Positions 10,431 through 21,215 of a stretch of DNA of 64,000 nt are shown piece by piece. The position numbers and the translations under genes are program-made. The notes beneath the pieces are model-generated. The model was not told the origin of the DNA and did not search any database. It was given only the letters and a program-made list of their open reading frames with translations. The stretch is taken from positions 1,432,430 to 1,496,429 of the forward strand of contig CM067520.1 in NCBI GenBank assembly GCA_034509495.1, given 5' to 3'. The number at the start of each line of letters is the position of its first letter. The first letter of the stretch is position 1. The DNA comes from Acestrorhynchus altus (lineage: Eukaryota > Chordata > Actinopteri > Characiformes > Acestrorhynchidae).

Positions 10431-11110
10431 TCCATTCACGCTTTCTTCCAAAGGGGCTGCACAAAGACCTGTCGGAAGGAACATTATCCAAAAGCAAGAG
10501 CAGTAACAATTTTAAAAGGACACCCCGTGTGACCCTGAAGACACGGCAACAATAGTGGCCTCTTTTAGCAGTGCTCAGAGACTCAAGACACAAAGGGAGC
10601 TTGATGTGTATGAATTTCCTTTTAACGACAATAAGACCGTCGGGGAGGGGGGCCACCACAGCTTGGGTGCGGATTTGGCGCCACAAGCAGCAATAATTGA
10701 AACTGACAGCAGGGTGAAGCACAATGACTTGCTGGATAACAACAATCATAACCCCGTAATCATCCCAGCACGGCACGGGCTGAATCCCGAGGTAAACAAA
10801 ATTAGCCAGGCGACACCCAGCGCCATCTTGTTTCCGCCCTTACTCCGCTCGCTGATTGTGTGATTCACACATTTTGCAAGCTCTCCAATCAGACGGGCGC
10901 TGGCTGGGTTCATCCAGAGGTTGGGCCATTGTGCAAGAGTGGAAAGAGAAGATCCCCACTTGCCGGTGGCTTCTGGGAAGGCTGCGGGTGTTAAGTGACA
11001 CTTCCTGCCCCACTTTCCTGTCCCCCAACGGTGCACTGAGGCATTCAGGGGCATGGCACCGCTTCAAGAGTTCAAGGAGATTGGCACCAGAATGACAGCA
11101 GCAACCAAAG
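10431..11110. promoter_or_regulatory. candidate conserved non-coding block
   Basis: A complex unique block, densest at 10540-10960, with ACAACAATCATAACCCCG, GCAATAATTGAAACTGACAG and AACAAAATTAGCCAGG words. Frames on both strands are open for about 100 codons, but none shows a known motif or consistent splice signals. Treated as regulatory-like, not coding. Confidence 0.38.
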
Positions 11111-11189
11111 GAAGGAAGGGAAGAGGAGTTCCGGTTCTATTGATTTCACACTCAGATCTTTTTCAGATCTTCTAGTGCTGACCATTGTT

Positions 11190-11780
11190 GTGTCTCCAAG
11201 AACTCTGTTTGAGCCAAGTCTTTCTCTTAATCTAACAAATTCCTTTCATTTAAGAGGCTTTGTGGTCTTCCTGTTGTAAATGATCTCCATTAAAGGGGTT
11301 CCTTTGTCAACTCTGTTTTCAACAAAGGTTCTCACTTTGAGTAGCTCTCAACGGTTCTTTGTCAAGGTCCTATCTACAGGACCCTGAACAGGAGGAAGCA
11401 GATGAGCTAATGATTGACTGACTGACTCATATGTAGTTCTCCTTTTTGGGTCTTAGATCCTGTTGGTTCTTCTCTGTGGTTGTTCCTCATGTTTTTATGG
11501 AATACATTTCTTGGTTCTTCCTTCCATGCTTGTAGGTAGTTTCTCCTTTTGAGTCTAAGATCCTGTCCGTAGTTCCTTGTCATGGTCCTCGATAGTTTCT
11601 GCTTTAGTGTCTTGGTTCTTCTCAGTGGTAATTGCTATTAGGTAATTATCCTTTTAAATATTGGATCTTCTCAGTAGTTCAGTCATGGGTTCAGAGAGTT
11701 CTTTTTGAGTCTTGGTACTTGTCATTGAGTGTTCTCAGTTCTTGGTGCCTATCAGATGTTCTCGTGCTCCGTACAGTATT
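11190..11780. repeat. degenerate tandem repeat rich in GGTTCTTCTC/GAGTCTTGG words
   Basis: TTGGTTCTT, TCTCCTTTT, GAGTCTTGG and GTCCTCGATAG-type words recur at irregular 50-60 bp spacing. A better preserved relative is at 13130-13345. It looks like an old minisatellite. Confidence 0.55.
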
Positions 11781-11796
11781 TTCTCATCTAATGGGC

Positions 11797-11975
11797 AGCC
11801 ATAGCCTGGTGGTGAGGGATCCAGCCTCATTACTGGAAGGTTGCTGGTCAGATTCCCTGAACTGGAAGGGCAGATTGAAGTGCACTTGAGCAAGACCCTT
11901 AAGTCCCCAGCTGCTCCACAGGCACCGTGGACAGGGCTGCATACCACTCCGGCCACGTGTGCTCACTGCCCCTCG
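11797..11975 (+). mobile_element. tRNA-derived SINE fragment
   Basis: GCCTGGTGGTGAGGGATCCA resembles the pol III A-box region. GGTTGCTGGTCAGATTCCC is the B-box region, followed by the body AGTGCACTTGAGCAAGACCC and the CCAGCTGCTCCACAGG tail. Reverse-strand relatives are at 34745-34985 and 47462-47622. Confidence 0.75.
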
Positions 11976-12034
11976 TCTTTGAACTCATGTTTACGTTTTT
12001 TTATTGAAAATGTGAGAAAAAAAATGACATATTA

Positions 12035-12725
12035 TTGAATGAAATAAAACGAAGTCAAAACGTTAGTCACAGATCTGACGATTCTTGTGAACACACACAG
12101 TCAGGGAGGGATGAGTGGGCTGAACATTCGGCGTCTGCACGACTCCTCTCAGCCATGAATCACGACTCTCTCTTCCCTTCCCTTCCCGGCACTCGCCTGA
12201 GAAATACGGCGCCTCCGTCATTTAGGCTTTCACTCACTTTATTTATGCCGAGCATTCAATTCCTCATGCCGAGGTCCAGCCAGTTGTGTTATTTTATTTG
12301 TGACAGGGAGGCAGGGTGAGCGAGCGAGTGAGACAGAGAGTGAGACAGAGAATATTCAGTGATTTCAATGATCCATTCTTAATTGCTTCAGGATTAGTGC
12401 TACTATTATGGGTCGTGTCCTGATGTGAAGGAGCATGCTGTCAGTGAGCTTCAGACACGGCAAGGCGAACGTGAGCAAGGCTGCTCTGCATTTACTGCTG
12501 CCTTTCCGAGACCCTGCCTTGAGGAAGCGTTTCGTTTTCGGTGTCATTTGATTGGAAATTTGCCAAGACAATGGAGACAATGGAGCGTGCAGTGCTGGAG
12601 CCGTCCTGCTCAGATGTGCTTCTGAAAACAGCTACTCTTTCTAATGAAAGTATCAACAGCAGCATGAAAAACCCAACGTGCTGTGTGAAGGTGGACCTTT
12701 CACTGGACCTTCGAGCCTGATTCAT
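12035..12725. promoter_or_regulatory. candidate conserved non-coding block
   Basis: Unique blocks at 12150-12310 (TTCACTCACTTTATTTATGCC, ATTCAATTCCTCATG) and 12355-12700 (CATTCTTAATTGCTTCAGG, GTCATTTGATTGGAAATTTG). Balanced composition, no repeat match, no credible exon. Confidence 0.38.
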
Positions 12726-12814
12726 AATATAACTTCAGCTCACTGGACAATAAGCTCCTTGCAAATGAGTCACCTTGCGTGTTTAAGGTGGTTTTAACTC
12801 AAGGATGATCTGAC

Positions 12815-12990
12815 TTTAAATAACTGTGGGGTGTGTGATGGGATTGGTGGATTGAGAAGATGTGGGACAGTGCAGTGATCTTCTTGTTGGATGTGTGGAA
12901 AATGGGTCACAAAGCAGATGTTAATGATTGGCTAGAAGTGATGGCATTTGGGTCAAAGGCCACAGTGTAAAGGAAGGAGCTGAATTTGCA
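12815..12990 (-). repeat. dispersed repeat family R2, copy 1
   Basis: GGGGTGTGTGATGGGATT, ATTTGGGTCAAAGGCCACAG and GGAAGGAGCTGAATTTGCAG match, as reverse complement, the words at 23515-23695. A two-copy dispersed element, in opposite orientations. Confidence 0.6.
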
Positions 12991-13084
12991 GGTGTATGGA
13001 AGTGAAAGTTCATACTGGTCTTCCAACAATGGCAGAAATCCCAATTTACAGGAAACTCTCCTCAGAATTGTGGCCTGAAATGTT

Positions 13085-13345
13085 CTGCCTCATGGTTCTT
13101 CATGGTTGTTGGGAGATGTCCATTTGAATCTTGGTTTCTCTCCATAGTTCTTATTTGGAGGTTCCTATTGTGAGTCTCTGTTTCTCTTAGTAGCTCTTCT
13201 CCGTGGTCTTTGGGAGTTCTCCATTTGAGTCTGGGCTTGTCTTAGAAGTTCTTCTCCATGGTCTTTGGGAGTTCTCCATTTGAGTCTGGGCTTGCCTTAG
13301 AAGTTCTCCATGGTCTTTGGGAGTTCTCCATTTGAGTTTTGGCTT
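13085..13345. repeat. tandem repeat, about 3 well-preserved 50-55 bp copies
   Basis: TGGTCTTTGGGAGTTCTCCA TTTGAGTCTGGGCTTG recurs at about 13203, 13259 and 13311. More decayed copies lie to the left. The antisense frame 13187-13405 is repetitive for this reason and is not a gene. Confidence 0.8.
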
Positions 13346-13429
13346 GAGAGTCTTGGTTCTCCTCTGGGTTTCTTCCACAAACTCATACAGAATTTTTCTT
13401 TCCAAGCCAAGAACAGTTTAGAAGCCACT

Positions 13430-14135
13430 GAAAGACCTCGCGTTCTTGGCTGCCGCTTTTCCTCAAAAGTACATTAAAATATGAGCTCATTTGAAGTTTG
13501 ATTGAGTCCCATTTCTCAGAAAAATTCAAATAAAGTCATGTCATGTCCCTCTTCTTCAGTTTGGTCTCTGCTTTTATTTAAAGCTTCTTGATTCAGTCAC
13601 ACATTCACCAAACAGCGATTTCATTAACCTCTTTGTCTGATTCAGTCAGCAACAGTAATTCATTATGGCCGGATTGCTACTAGAGGTTCTCGGTTACACA
13701 GCAGGCTCCAGATTTTGATTGGACAGCTGTCAAACCCCTGTCATCTGCCAACCAGACCATGAGAAACTCCTCTTTCTCTCTTTCTCCATCAAGTCATTCC
13801 GGAAACGTAAATGTCATATTTTTTCATGTTATTTTCAATTAATTTGTGCAATCTGTTAAAGCAGACGAGGACTGTGAATGGCTGTGGGAACATCTGGCCA
13901 AAGGAAGTGGAATCCGTTAGGCATGTAATCAGTAACGCACGGGCTGCTGGTCACCCCTCAGCCTCCGACAGCACCCCGCAAACACAATTACTCAACCGGA
14001 CTCGGTCAAAGCCTGAGGATGACTAAAAGTTTGGGAGGTTTTTGGACCTTTTCTTCGTTTTCCTTGTTCGTAGGCTTTTGTTTGCACAGATGCAAATTAA
14101 ACAGCCTTTGTGACTGAAGTGGTCTAGCATTCGTA
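13430..14135. promoter_or_regulatory. candidate conserved non-coding block
   Basis: Unique sequence with TTTTCAATTAATTTGTGCAA, GTAATTCATTATGGCC, ACACAATTACTC and GCATGTAATCAGTAACGC words. Homeodomain-like cores are dense. No gene signal. Confidence 0.38.
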
Positions 14136-14209
14136 CTTCAGTCATATTAATCTACAAGCCCATCTGGCGCATGATTCATAAGTGCTAACTAACGCACCTG
14201 CTTTTCCTT

Positions 14210-14415
14210 AAAGGTGTCCTAGAATGAAAAACTGTGTTTATCTTGGCGTAGTAGAAAAACGAGGGTTCGGTAGCACAAGAGACAAACTGTGATTCTCAAA
14301 CGCTGCTGTTCCTCCTTCAAAAGAAGGTCCAGAAGAGCCAAACCAGAGCTGTAAAACATGCCAGTTCCAAAACCCCAAAACTGTTACATCACAGTCTTGA
14401 ATCACTCGAGAAAGC
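14210..14415 (+). repeat. dispersed repeat family R3, copy 1
   Basis: Contains CTGTGTTTATCTTGGCGTA, GACAAACTGTGATTCTCAAA and CTCCTTCAAAAGAAGG. The reverse complement of the same word order is at 35200-35375. Opposite orientation, no coding capacity seen. Confidence 0.65.
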
Positions 14416-14584
14416 TAAATGCGATGGCTGCTTCAGGAAAATGTGGAGTGTGGAAGCGACAGCTAGTCAAGGCTAGATATACGTTCTCTTCAGCTATCTA
14501 AACGCACATCACTCCAAACGGACGTGGGCAGGTGGGTAATCCATGTCCCAAAATTAATTATGCACTTTGTCTTACCTCTGAGGG

Positions 14585-14875
14585 GCCTGGGTTTGTGGGT
14601 TTGATGCTCGCTCAGGTCGCTGTCTGTGAGGGGTCTGGTGTGTTCTCCGCATGTTCTCTGGTTTCCTCCCACCTCCCATAAATGCACGTGGTTGACCATG
14701 CTTAATTGCCCCCTAGTGTGAGCTTGCCTGTGTGTGTGTCCTTGGTCCCCTGCGATGGACTGGATTCCTGCAAGGACTCCAGGTGGGCTCTGGATGAACT
14801 GATTAACCAAAAGAAGCAGCTCAGATAATGACTGACTGACGGAATTCGTACGTGCAGTACGGGTCAAAGGTTTGG
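14585..14875 (+). mobile_element. SINE-like element with conserved tail
   Basis: Order of words: GTGTTCTCCGCATGTTCTCT, GGTTTCCTCCCACC, CTTAATTGCCCCCTAGTGTG, CCCCTGCGATGGACTGG, then CAGGTGGGCTCTGGATGAAC. This is a widespread teleost repeat, commonly annotated as SINE or SINE-like. Relatives lie at 46735-46945 and, reversed, at 62200-62310. Confidence 0.7.
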
Positions 14876-15060
14876 ACACACCTCCTCTCTTCAACCCTTA
14901 AAAGAAAACCTTACAAAATAATGTTTCTGTCCAGTCCCATAAAAACCAGATAGAAATATTTGGTCTATTTAGAAACACTGACCAACACACAATATTTCTG
15001 TACTCGCTGTAATTTTCTATTTTATACAATAAATAAAATATTGTGTTTGTAGCCCAAACT
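14876..15060. other. AT-rich unique sequence
   Basis: No gene. The GTACGGGTCAAAGGTTTGGA CACACC stretch at 14857-14883 resembles a Tc1-type terminal repeat (compare 46487), so a short transposon end may be present. Confidence 0.4.
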
Positions 15061-15061
15061 T

Positions 15062-15085
15062 CAGTTTATATATATATATATTATA
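15062..15085. repeat. (TA)n microsatellite
   Basis: Short TATATA tract just before the hexamer array. Confidence 0.8.
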
Positions 15086-15124
15086 TAAGTAAGTGTTAGA
15101 TTAAGTTTAGGACATAGAGTTAGG

Positions 15125-15765
15125 ATTAGGTTAAATTTAGGTTATGATTATGGTTATGATTATGATTATGATTGTGGCTATGATTATGGTTATAATTGTG
15201 GTTATGGTTATGGTTATGATTTTGTTTATGGTTATGGTTATGGTTATGATTGTGGTTATGATTATGATTATCATTATGGTTATGATTATGATTGTGGTTA
15301 TGATTATGATTATGTTTATGTTTATGTTTATGTTTATGTTTATGTTTATATTTATGTTTATGTTTATGTTTATGTTTATGGTTATGATTGTTGTTATGAC
15401 TATGTTTAAGTTTATGTTTATGTTTATGTTTATGTTTATGTTTATGTTTATGTTTATGGTTATGGTTATGATTATGATTATGGTTATGACTATGTTTAAG
15501 TTTATGTTTAAGTTTATGTTTATGTTTAAGTTTTTGTCTATGTTTATGTTTATGTTTATGTTTATGGTTATGATTATGATTATGGTTATGTTTATGTTTA
15601 TGTTTATGTTTAAGTTTATGTTTATGATTATGTTTATGTTTATGGTTATGGTTATGGTTATGATTATGATTATGGTTATGACTATGTTTAAGTTTATGTT
15701 TAAGTTTATGTTTAAGTTTATGTTTATGTTTATGTTTATGTTTATGTTTATGGTTATGGCTAAAA
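15125..15765. repeat. hexanucleotide array (GTTATG/TTTATG/ATTATG)n with higher-order structure
   Basis: About 105 six-base units built on NTTATG, where N and the next base vary (GTT, TTT, ATT) with rare AAG. Larger blocks repeat: a run of GGTTATG/GATTATG units, then GACTATG, then TTTAAG units appears at about 15375-15420, 15465-15535 and 15645-15720. The 222-codon Met-Phe/Met-Ile frame across it is a read-through of this array, not a protein. Confidence 0.93.
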
Positions 15766-15839
15766 TAAGGGTTAAGTTGGTGGAGGTGTGTGTACTGGTA
15801 ATGAAGGGTTAGGGTGTGTGGGCTGCGCTGGTGAAGCTG

Positions 15840-16184
15840 CTGTTATGACAGCTGTCCGTGGTCCTGATCTGAGTCCTTCTCGCGTTTTTAATGTGTTTAA
15901 ATGAAACCAGAGAACCAAATATCATTTGTTTATTTATGTATTTATGTATTTGTTTGTTTGTTTGTTTATGTGTTTGTTTACTTGTTTATTCTGGCTGAGT
16001 TAAAGTCGTCTGAAGGCCGAGAGGTTCCTGAACACATTGGTGGTGTTAGAGGAGAGTGATGGTAGGATGTTGGGAAGGAGAGAGTGGTGAGTTTAATCCT
16101 CATTAATACTGGTCTGTAGACGGGAGCCAGTGTACAAACAAATCTAATTAACATTTATCCTTGATGAGGCTTTAGTTTAAAAGC

Positions 16185-16185
<1 letters not shown>
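15840..16185. other. unique sequence with (TTTG/TTTA)n patch
   Basis: A short TTTATGTATTTGTTTGTTTG tract lies near 15930-15985. The rest is unremarkable. Confidence 0.4.
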
Positions 16186-16186
<1 letters not shown>

Positions 16187-16220
<34 letters not shown>

Positions 16221-16236
16221 GTGTGTGTGTGTGTGT
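16187..16236. repeat. (GT)n microsatellite
   Basis: About 24 GT units with one CG interruption, then a G-run. Confidence 0.95.
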
Positions 16237-16370
16237 TGGGGGGGTGCAGAAGGGGAGTCAGATTTGGTGACTTAATTGCAGAGTAATTTACTGAGTGACA
16301 AAGACCAGCGAGTCCATCAGCGGTCATCAGGATCTCTCCTCTGGTCATCAGAGCTACATCATTTACTCTC

Positions 16371-16400
16371 TGTCTCCCTCTCTCTCTCTCTCACTCTCAC

Positions 16401-16469
<69 letters not shown>

Positions 16470-16513
16470 CTCTCTCTGTGTTCTATCTCTGTTTCTCTCT
16501 CTCTCTCTCTCTC
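16371..16513. repeat. compound (TC)n-(GT)n-(TC)n microsatellite
   Basis: A TC run, about 36 GT units, and TC runs again. All long frames here are Cys-Val or Ser-Leu artefacts. Confidence 0.95.
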
Positions 16514-17035
16514 ATTAGGATGGTGTGGGAGAGGAGGGATGGTGGAGTGAAATGGAGCTGCTTTAAAGTTGTATTAATGGGTTGATGGGAGTCGGTGAGC
16601 GGAGCTAATTAAGGTCGTGGGACTGGTGGTCTCAGTCGGGGAGCAGGAGAGGCAGCGTTGTGTACATTTTCATCAAGGACAATCTTTTTTAATGTCCACA
16701 AATGACAAACGGGCAGAGATGAATTTTCGTGCAGTGGAGGATTGTGGAGGATAGTGGAGGATAGTAGATGACCCCTTTCTCTGCTCCAGATCTGCTCCAC
16801 TGTTCTCCAGCACCGTGTGTCCTATCAGCCCCCCATTTAAAAGGCATTTCACTGGTTTAAGAACAGACTGAGTCTGGTCCCAGTTCAGCAGGAATTGTCA
16901 CTCAACAGAGATTGTGTCTCCAGGATCCAGACGTGACTTTAATGTCTTCATCCAGACTCAGAAAGTGGGAACAAAGCTGCTGAACGAAGAGTTTCACTCC
17001 TGAGAAAAACACGTTCTGCTTCAACATGTGTTGTA
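16514..17035. other. unique sequence, nothing recognised
   Basis: Contains a short triplicated GGAGGATAGTGGAGGATAG motif near 16736-16768. No gene. Confidence 0.3.
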
Positions 17036-17038
17036 GTA

Positions 17039-17332
17039 CAATAGAATAGAATAGAACAGAACAGAACAGAACAGAATAGAATAGAATAGAACAGAACAGA
17101 ACAGAACAGAATAGAATAGAATAGAATAGAACAGAACAGAACAGAATAGAATAGAACAGAACAGAACAGAACAGAACAGAATAGAACAGAACAGAACAGA
17201 ACAGAATAGAATAGAATAGAATAGAATAGAACAGAACAGAACAGAACAGAACAGAACAGAACAGAACAGAACAGAACAGAACAGAACAGAATAGAATAGA
17301 ACAGAATAGAATAGAATAGAATAGAATAGAAC
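17039..17332. repeat. (AGAAY)n pentanucleotide array
   Basis: About 58 five-base units alternating AGAAC and AGAAT in blocks. It ends exactly at ACTTTATTGATCCCTTGGGA. Confidence 0.95.
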
Positions 17333-17372
17333 TTTATTGATCCCTTGGGAGGGTTCCTTCAGGGAAATTAAG
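17333..17372. mobile_element. possible retroposon tail next to pentamer array
   Basis: CTTTATTGATCCCTTGGGAG followed by TCAGGGAAATTA is a sequence I often recall next to microsatellites in fish genomes. It is likely the 3' end of a non-LTR or SINE-type element whose tail seeded the array. The family is not assigned. Confidence 0.4.
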
Positions 17373-18540
17373 GTTCATTTGTTGTAGGTGTTGTTGTCTT
17401 CAGTGTATTGTCGTGTCATTGTTGTAGTTGTTGATGTCATTGTAGTCATTGTTGCCATTGTTGTTGCTGTTGTTGCTGTTGGTGTTATAGCTGATGGATT
17501 TTTTTGTCATTGTCATTGGCTGCCCAGCAATGATCAGAAAAGAGGTGGTGCCTGGTGTGGATCTCAGGTTCTAAGAGATAAAGAACCTCGCCGTAACGTA
17601 AAGCCTCTATTCCAGGCGAAGCTTTTCACAAGAATCATCGCTCCAAGCCAGGAGCCACAGCCGGGGAGCTCGATTTTAACGCGTGTAGCTTCAGTTCCCT
17701 GTGTGGAAGGCGCTGACATGTAGAAATGCTTCAGCACCCACGACATTCAACCCAGCGCAGAGCGCTGAAGTAGTCCCAGGCGAGTAATACGATTACATAT
17801 ATGTTCTGTTCTGCAGTTTTACCTGGAGATCAATGCGCTGCATTGCTGCATTAGTGCTGCATTAGGGTTTCAAAAACAGCAATTCCTTTTCCCCCGAAGA
17901 AGCTTCGCTTTACGCCGTCTCTTATGCGAGAAGCACACTTTCCACACAGAAAGAGAAGACCAAGCTAAAGATCAGCAAACCCTCGGTTGATGCAGCAGCA
18001 GAACTCGCAGATGATTCCTGACCGGGGCTTTAAAACTAACGTTATGAGTCGATTTACTGTCATTGTACTCCATTAGCTCATTTAACTGCTGAACATAATC
18101 TAGGGTTTCATATTTCTCCAAGACGGCACTAATAAACTGGTTTTGTTCGAGCGCTGATGTACTGTGTACTGCCTGTACTCTATAAACTGGGTCTTCAAAA
18201 AAAAACCCCGCAAAACACTACTTTCCACAGTGTTTAAAGGGCTGTTTAATTATGTATATGTAAAGTAATATATAATGGCTGTCAGAAAGCGTTACATTCC
18301 CTCTTAAGATGGTATCTGAGGAGTTGTGTGTGGAGGCTCGGCAGTGAAGGCCCACAACAATCTCCCGTTTCCTCCGAGAATACGACCACACCATATGTTC
18401 GTGCAGTGGTATCTGAAACTATCTGTACTCATGTAATAAAAACACTCCCGGAACTCCTTTGACTGTAACATATGTAAACATATGGATATTTGATCTTCAT
18501 TTGAACTAAACGCAGAGACGGAGGTGATGCAACTAAACAC
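17373..18540. promoter_or_regulatory. mixed unique sequence; CNE-like patch at 17780-18060
   Basis: 17385-17500 is a degenerate GTTGTTGT run and its frame is an artefact. From about 17780 the sequence becomes complex (GCGAGTAATACGATTACATA, CTGCATTGCTGCATTAGTGC). The remainder has no recognised feature. Confidence 0.28.
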
Positions 18541-18554
18541 ACGAAACTGTTCTT

Positions 18555-19110
18555 AAAACACTGAAAACTTGTGAGATGTTTCTAGAACCGTCTACCGTCT
18601 CTGACCAACTGGAAGAACGACGTTCCCACTCCTCCCTGCGGAATTCTTGCAGCTCTGTGATGTTTCAGCGTCAGTCTTTGTACAGACGCTCTTCCGTTCT
18701 CCTCAAACCCCCTCTGATACAATAAAGATCTCATAGTGGTTTCTATGATGAGATTTCCAGACCCTGCTTCAGCAAACCATCACACTTCCACCACCATGCT
18801 TCACAGCGTCACATATGTCTTCTGCAACTGTGTCCAAATAATTCAACTTTGGATTCATCTGTCCAAAGCACATTGTTTATACTCATCATGTGGTTCTGCT
18901 CTTGGGCTGAACTTGTTAGGACGGTCTGATCTGGTCATGTGCGCAGTTGTTCTAAATGTTCTCCACTTGTAAATGATGTTCCGGACTGTGAACAATTTCT
19001 AATTGTTCTGAGATCTTTTTCAGTCCCTTCCCTGGATCTGGCCATGGTGATCCCCCTCACTTTGACAATCAGGAGCAAACCAGACTAATGTTAAACCCTA
19101 GTTTCTGGTT
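18555..19110 (-). pseudogene. Tc1-type transposon remnant with scrambled transposase
   Basis: Read on the minus strand it holds GAAGCATGGTGGTGGAAGTG (the Tc1 lysine-histidine-glycine-glycine-glycine segment), a shortened helix-turn-helix region near 18990-19030, and the GGATCACCATGGCCAGATCC start region. Several hundred bases of catalytic domain are missing. The right end in this orientation (18560-18770) matches the truncated copy at 63790-64000. Confidence 0.8.
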
Positions 19111-20200
19111 CATAGTGTAGTAATGAGTGTCCAGCTGTCCAGCTTCGGGAACGGCCCCCGTTAGAGACCCACTCTTCTGCTCACTTGCATGAGCACCACG
19201 ACAGTCCTGCGTGAGTGCGTCTGCGAACGTCTCCCGTCTCGGTTCTCGAGTCTCCGCAGTAATGAATTTACCTAATGACGCAGAGCTCATTTGAGGAAAC
19301 GTTTCTCTCTTCCAAATGCTAAGCTGTCCAATGACTAATTGTTCATTCGAACAAACATCAGATCAACATTTATAATTTCTGACAACGTTAATTACAGTTA
19401 TTCTTTTTCCTGTTGTGGGGAGGAATGAATAACCCTATTATAACGACTGCAGCGGCGCTGCCGCTTGGACTGGATTCAGTACTGCGGTAATTTGATACAG
19501 GACACAGGACTGGTGTACGTGGAAATTGGCTTGATCGGAAAACATTTGCGAGCGGCTACAGCGAACAATTAAACAGATGCAGCGGCAGGGAATGAGTGAG
19601 GAGCGCTTCCCCTTTTCCAAATATAGGCTGTGAGCTTATGAATGCGCACCCAGCGCTCAACCATTACTCAGTAGAGCAGAGATACGAGGGCTACTTCCAG
19701 TGTGTGCTTTATCATCGGGACAACATTATTTGACCCATGCTGTGATGGGATGCTCTGATATACAGGTTGGCGCTCCTTATTAGTATTCATTGCTCCAGCT
19801 GTGGCCGTTTTCTACCTCTAGATGAGGCCCGGAGATAGAACAGGCCGCCTCTTCTTCCTCTTCCACCCCGTCACGTGTCCGGACAACGTACTGGCACCAA
19901 AGCATCGCAGGGAGTGTTTCTGTAATCGGCTTGGCCCGTGCCAGGCTGCCCAGCATGCTTGTTTACGCAGTTGTTTTCCTTGGTGAAGCATTAAAATAAA
20001 ATTACCTGCCTCGCCAATCCCAAGCAAAACATGTTAATATGCAAGAGGCCTGCGGTAGGGATATCGAGGACCTTTCTGAAAATCAGAATTAGCCGTGTAA
20101 TGGCTGGCTGATTACTGTGATTATCTTCCTCCTCGTCGCGTAGACCTTATTTTCCCCCCATCCCCCATCGATCCCACGTCTCCACAGCTGTATTTTTCCT
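19111..20200. promoter_or_regulatory. candidate conserved non-coding block
   Basis: A long unique stretch with ACGTTAATTACAGTTATTC, GCGAACAATTAAACAGATGC, CCTTATTAGTATTCATTGCT, AACATGTTAATATGCAAG and GGCTGATTACTGTGATTATC. No long frame and no repeat relation. It is among the larger regulatory-like blocks. Confidence 0.42.
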
Positions 20201-20454
20201 AAAGACAATAGCGCTGCTAATTGTAATCACTGTGTTCCTTCCAAAGGGCATGAGTGGACAACCACGTTCCTTGCTGATTCCTTTCTTCACTTTTAATTAA
20301 TTGTCTTCTAAAACAAGGTGGGGGAGGGGGGTGGGGGGTAACGTGAGTCAACGGTGCACCAGCGACTGGTCTAATGCTGGTCCACGAACACCTCATGAAC
20401 ACCTTTGTCTTAAAATATATAGACATACGGACGTCGGAGCTTCATTTTAGAACT
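20201..20454. other. unique sequence with G-rich patch
   Basis: A GGTGGGGGAGGGGGGTGGGG run at 20317-20338 is a potential G-quadruplex (G-runs of 4, 6 and 6 with short loops). Otherwise unremarkable. Confidence 0.4.
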
Positions 20455-20670
20455 TCAAGCCCTCTCTGGTACAGTAAAGATCTCATAGTGGTTTCTAGGA
20501 TGGAGAGATCTCCAGACCCTGCTGCAGCAGAGCAGCTCCAAACCATCACACTTCCACCACCATGCTTCACAGCTGCTATGACGTTCTTGTGCTCAAATGT
20601 TGTCTTTGGTTTGCATCAATCATGTTTTTCGGTTCTTGCACAGACTGCGAGGTCCAAGAGAACCCTGAGA
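20455..20670 (-). pseudogene. Tc1-type transposon remnant, internal fragment
   Basis: TAAAGATCTCATAGTGGTTTC, CCAGACCCTGCTGCAGCAGA and CACCACCATGCTTCACAGC match the 18720-18800 copy, including the antisense Lys-His-Gly-Gly-Gly segment. No intact domain. Confidence 0.75.
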
Positions 20671-21215
20671 TATTGGATTTCTTAATCCCTCAATCTGATC
20701 TAAAAAACCAGAGTATGCTGTTTACATGGCCACTCGAATAATCAGATAACTGTAATCAAATAATCTGTTCAAGATTGGATTATTGAGTAGCTACTCAATA
20801 ATATTTAAGTGACCTGATGTCCACTAACTAGAGTATTGTTGGAATGTCTACGTTATGGATGGGAACAGGAGGAATTCTAATGGGAGCAGGATTGAGGTTC
20901 TGCACAGACCTCTGCATCTCCATAGCCTCCTATGGAGGGGGAAGACCTTCCTAGAATCTAGTGAATTGTGAAGAAAATCCAAATCCCTTATATTATAGCT
21001 ACTCTTGCAAGGTAGGACATGCAGCAGTAGTGCCTACACCAGTCGTTCCCAACCCTGGTCCTGAAGGACCCCCTAACTCACGTATTTTAGTAGTTCCCTG
21101 CTCTAACACACCACCTTCGGCTTAGGAAGAGCTTGGCAATGAGCTGATTAGCTGGATCCGGTGTGCTGGGAGCAGGGATCCTCCAGGACAAGGTTCAGGA
21201 ATCAGCTACAGCAAG
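20671..21215. other. unique sequence, nothing firm
   Basis: Contains ACACCAGTCGTTCCCAACCC TGGTCCTGAAGGACCCCC near 21037. This resembles a common fish repeat ('lies between lost element ends'), but the boundaries are not clear. Confidence 0.35.

Noticed and set aside
15144..15812. 222-codon plus-strand open frame rich in Met, Phe, Ile and Val
   Set aside because: It is a read-through of the NTTATG hexamer array, with 6-bp units keeping the frame open; no protein-like complexity.
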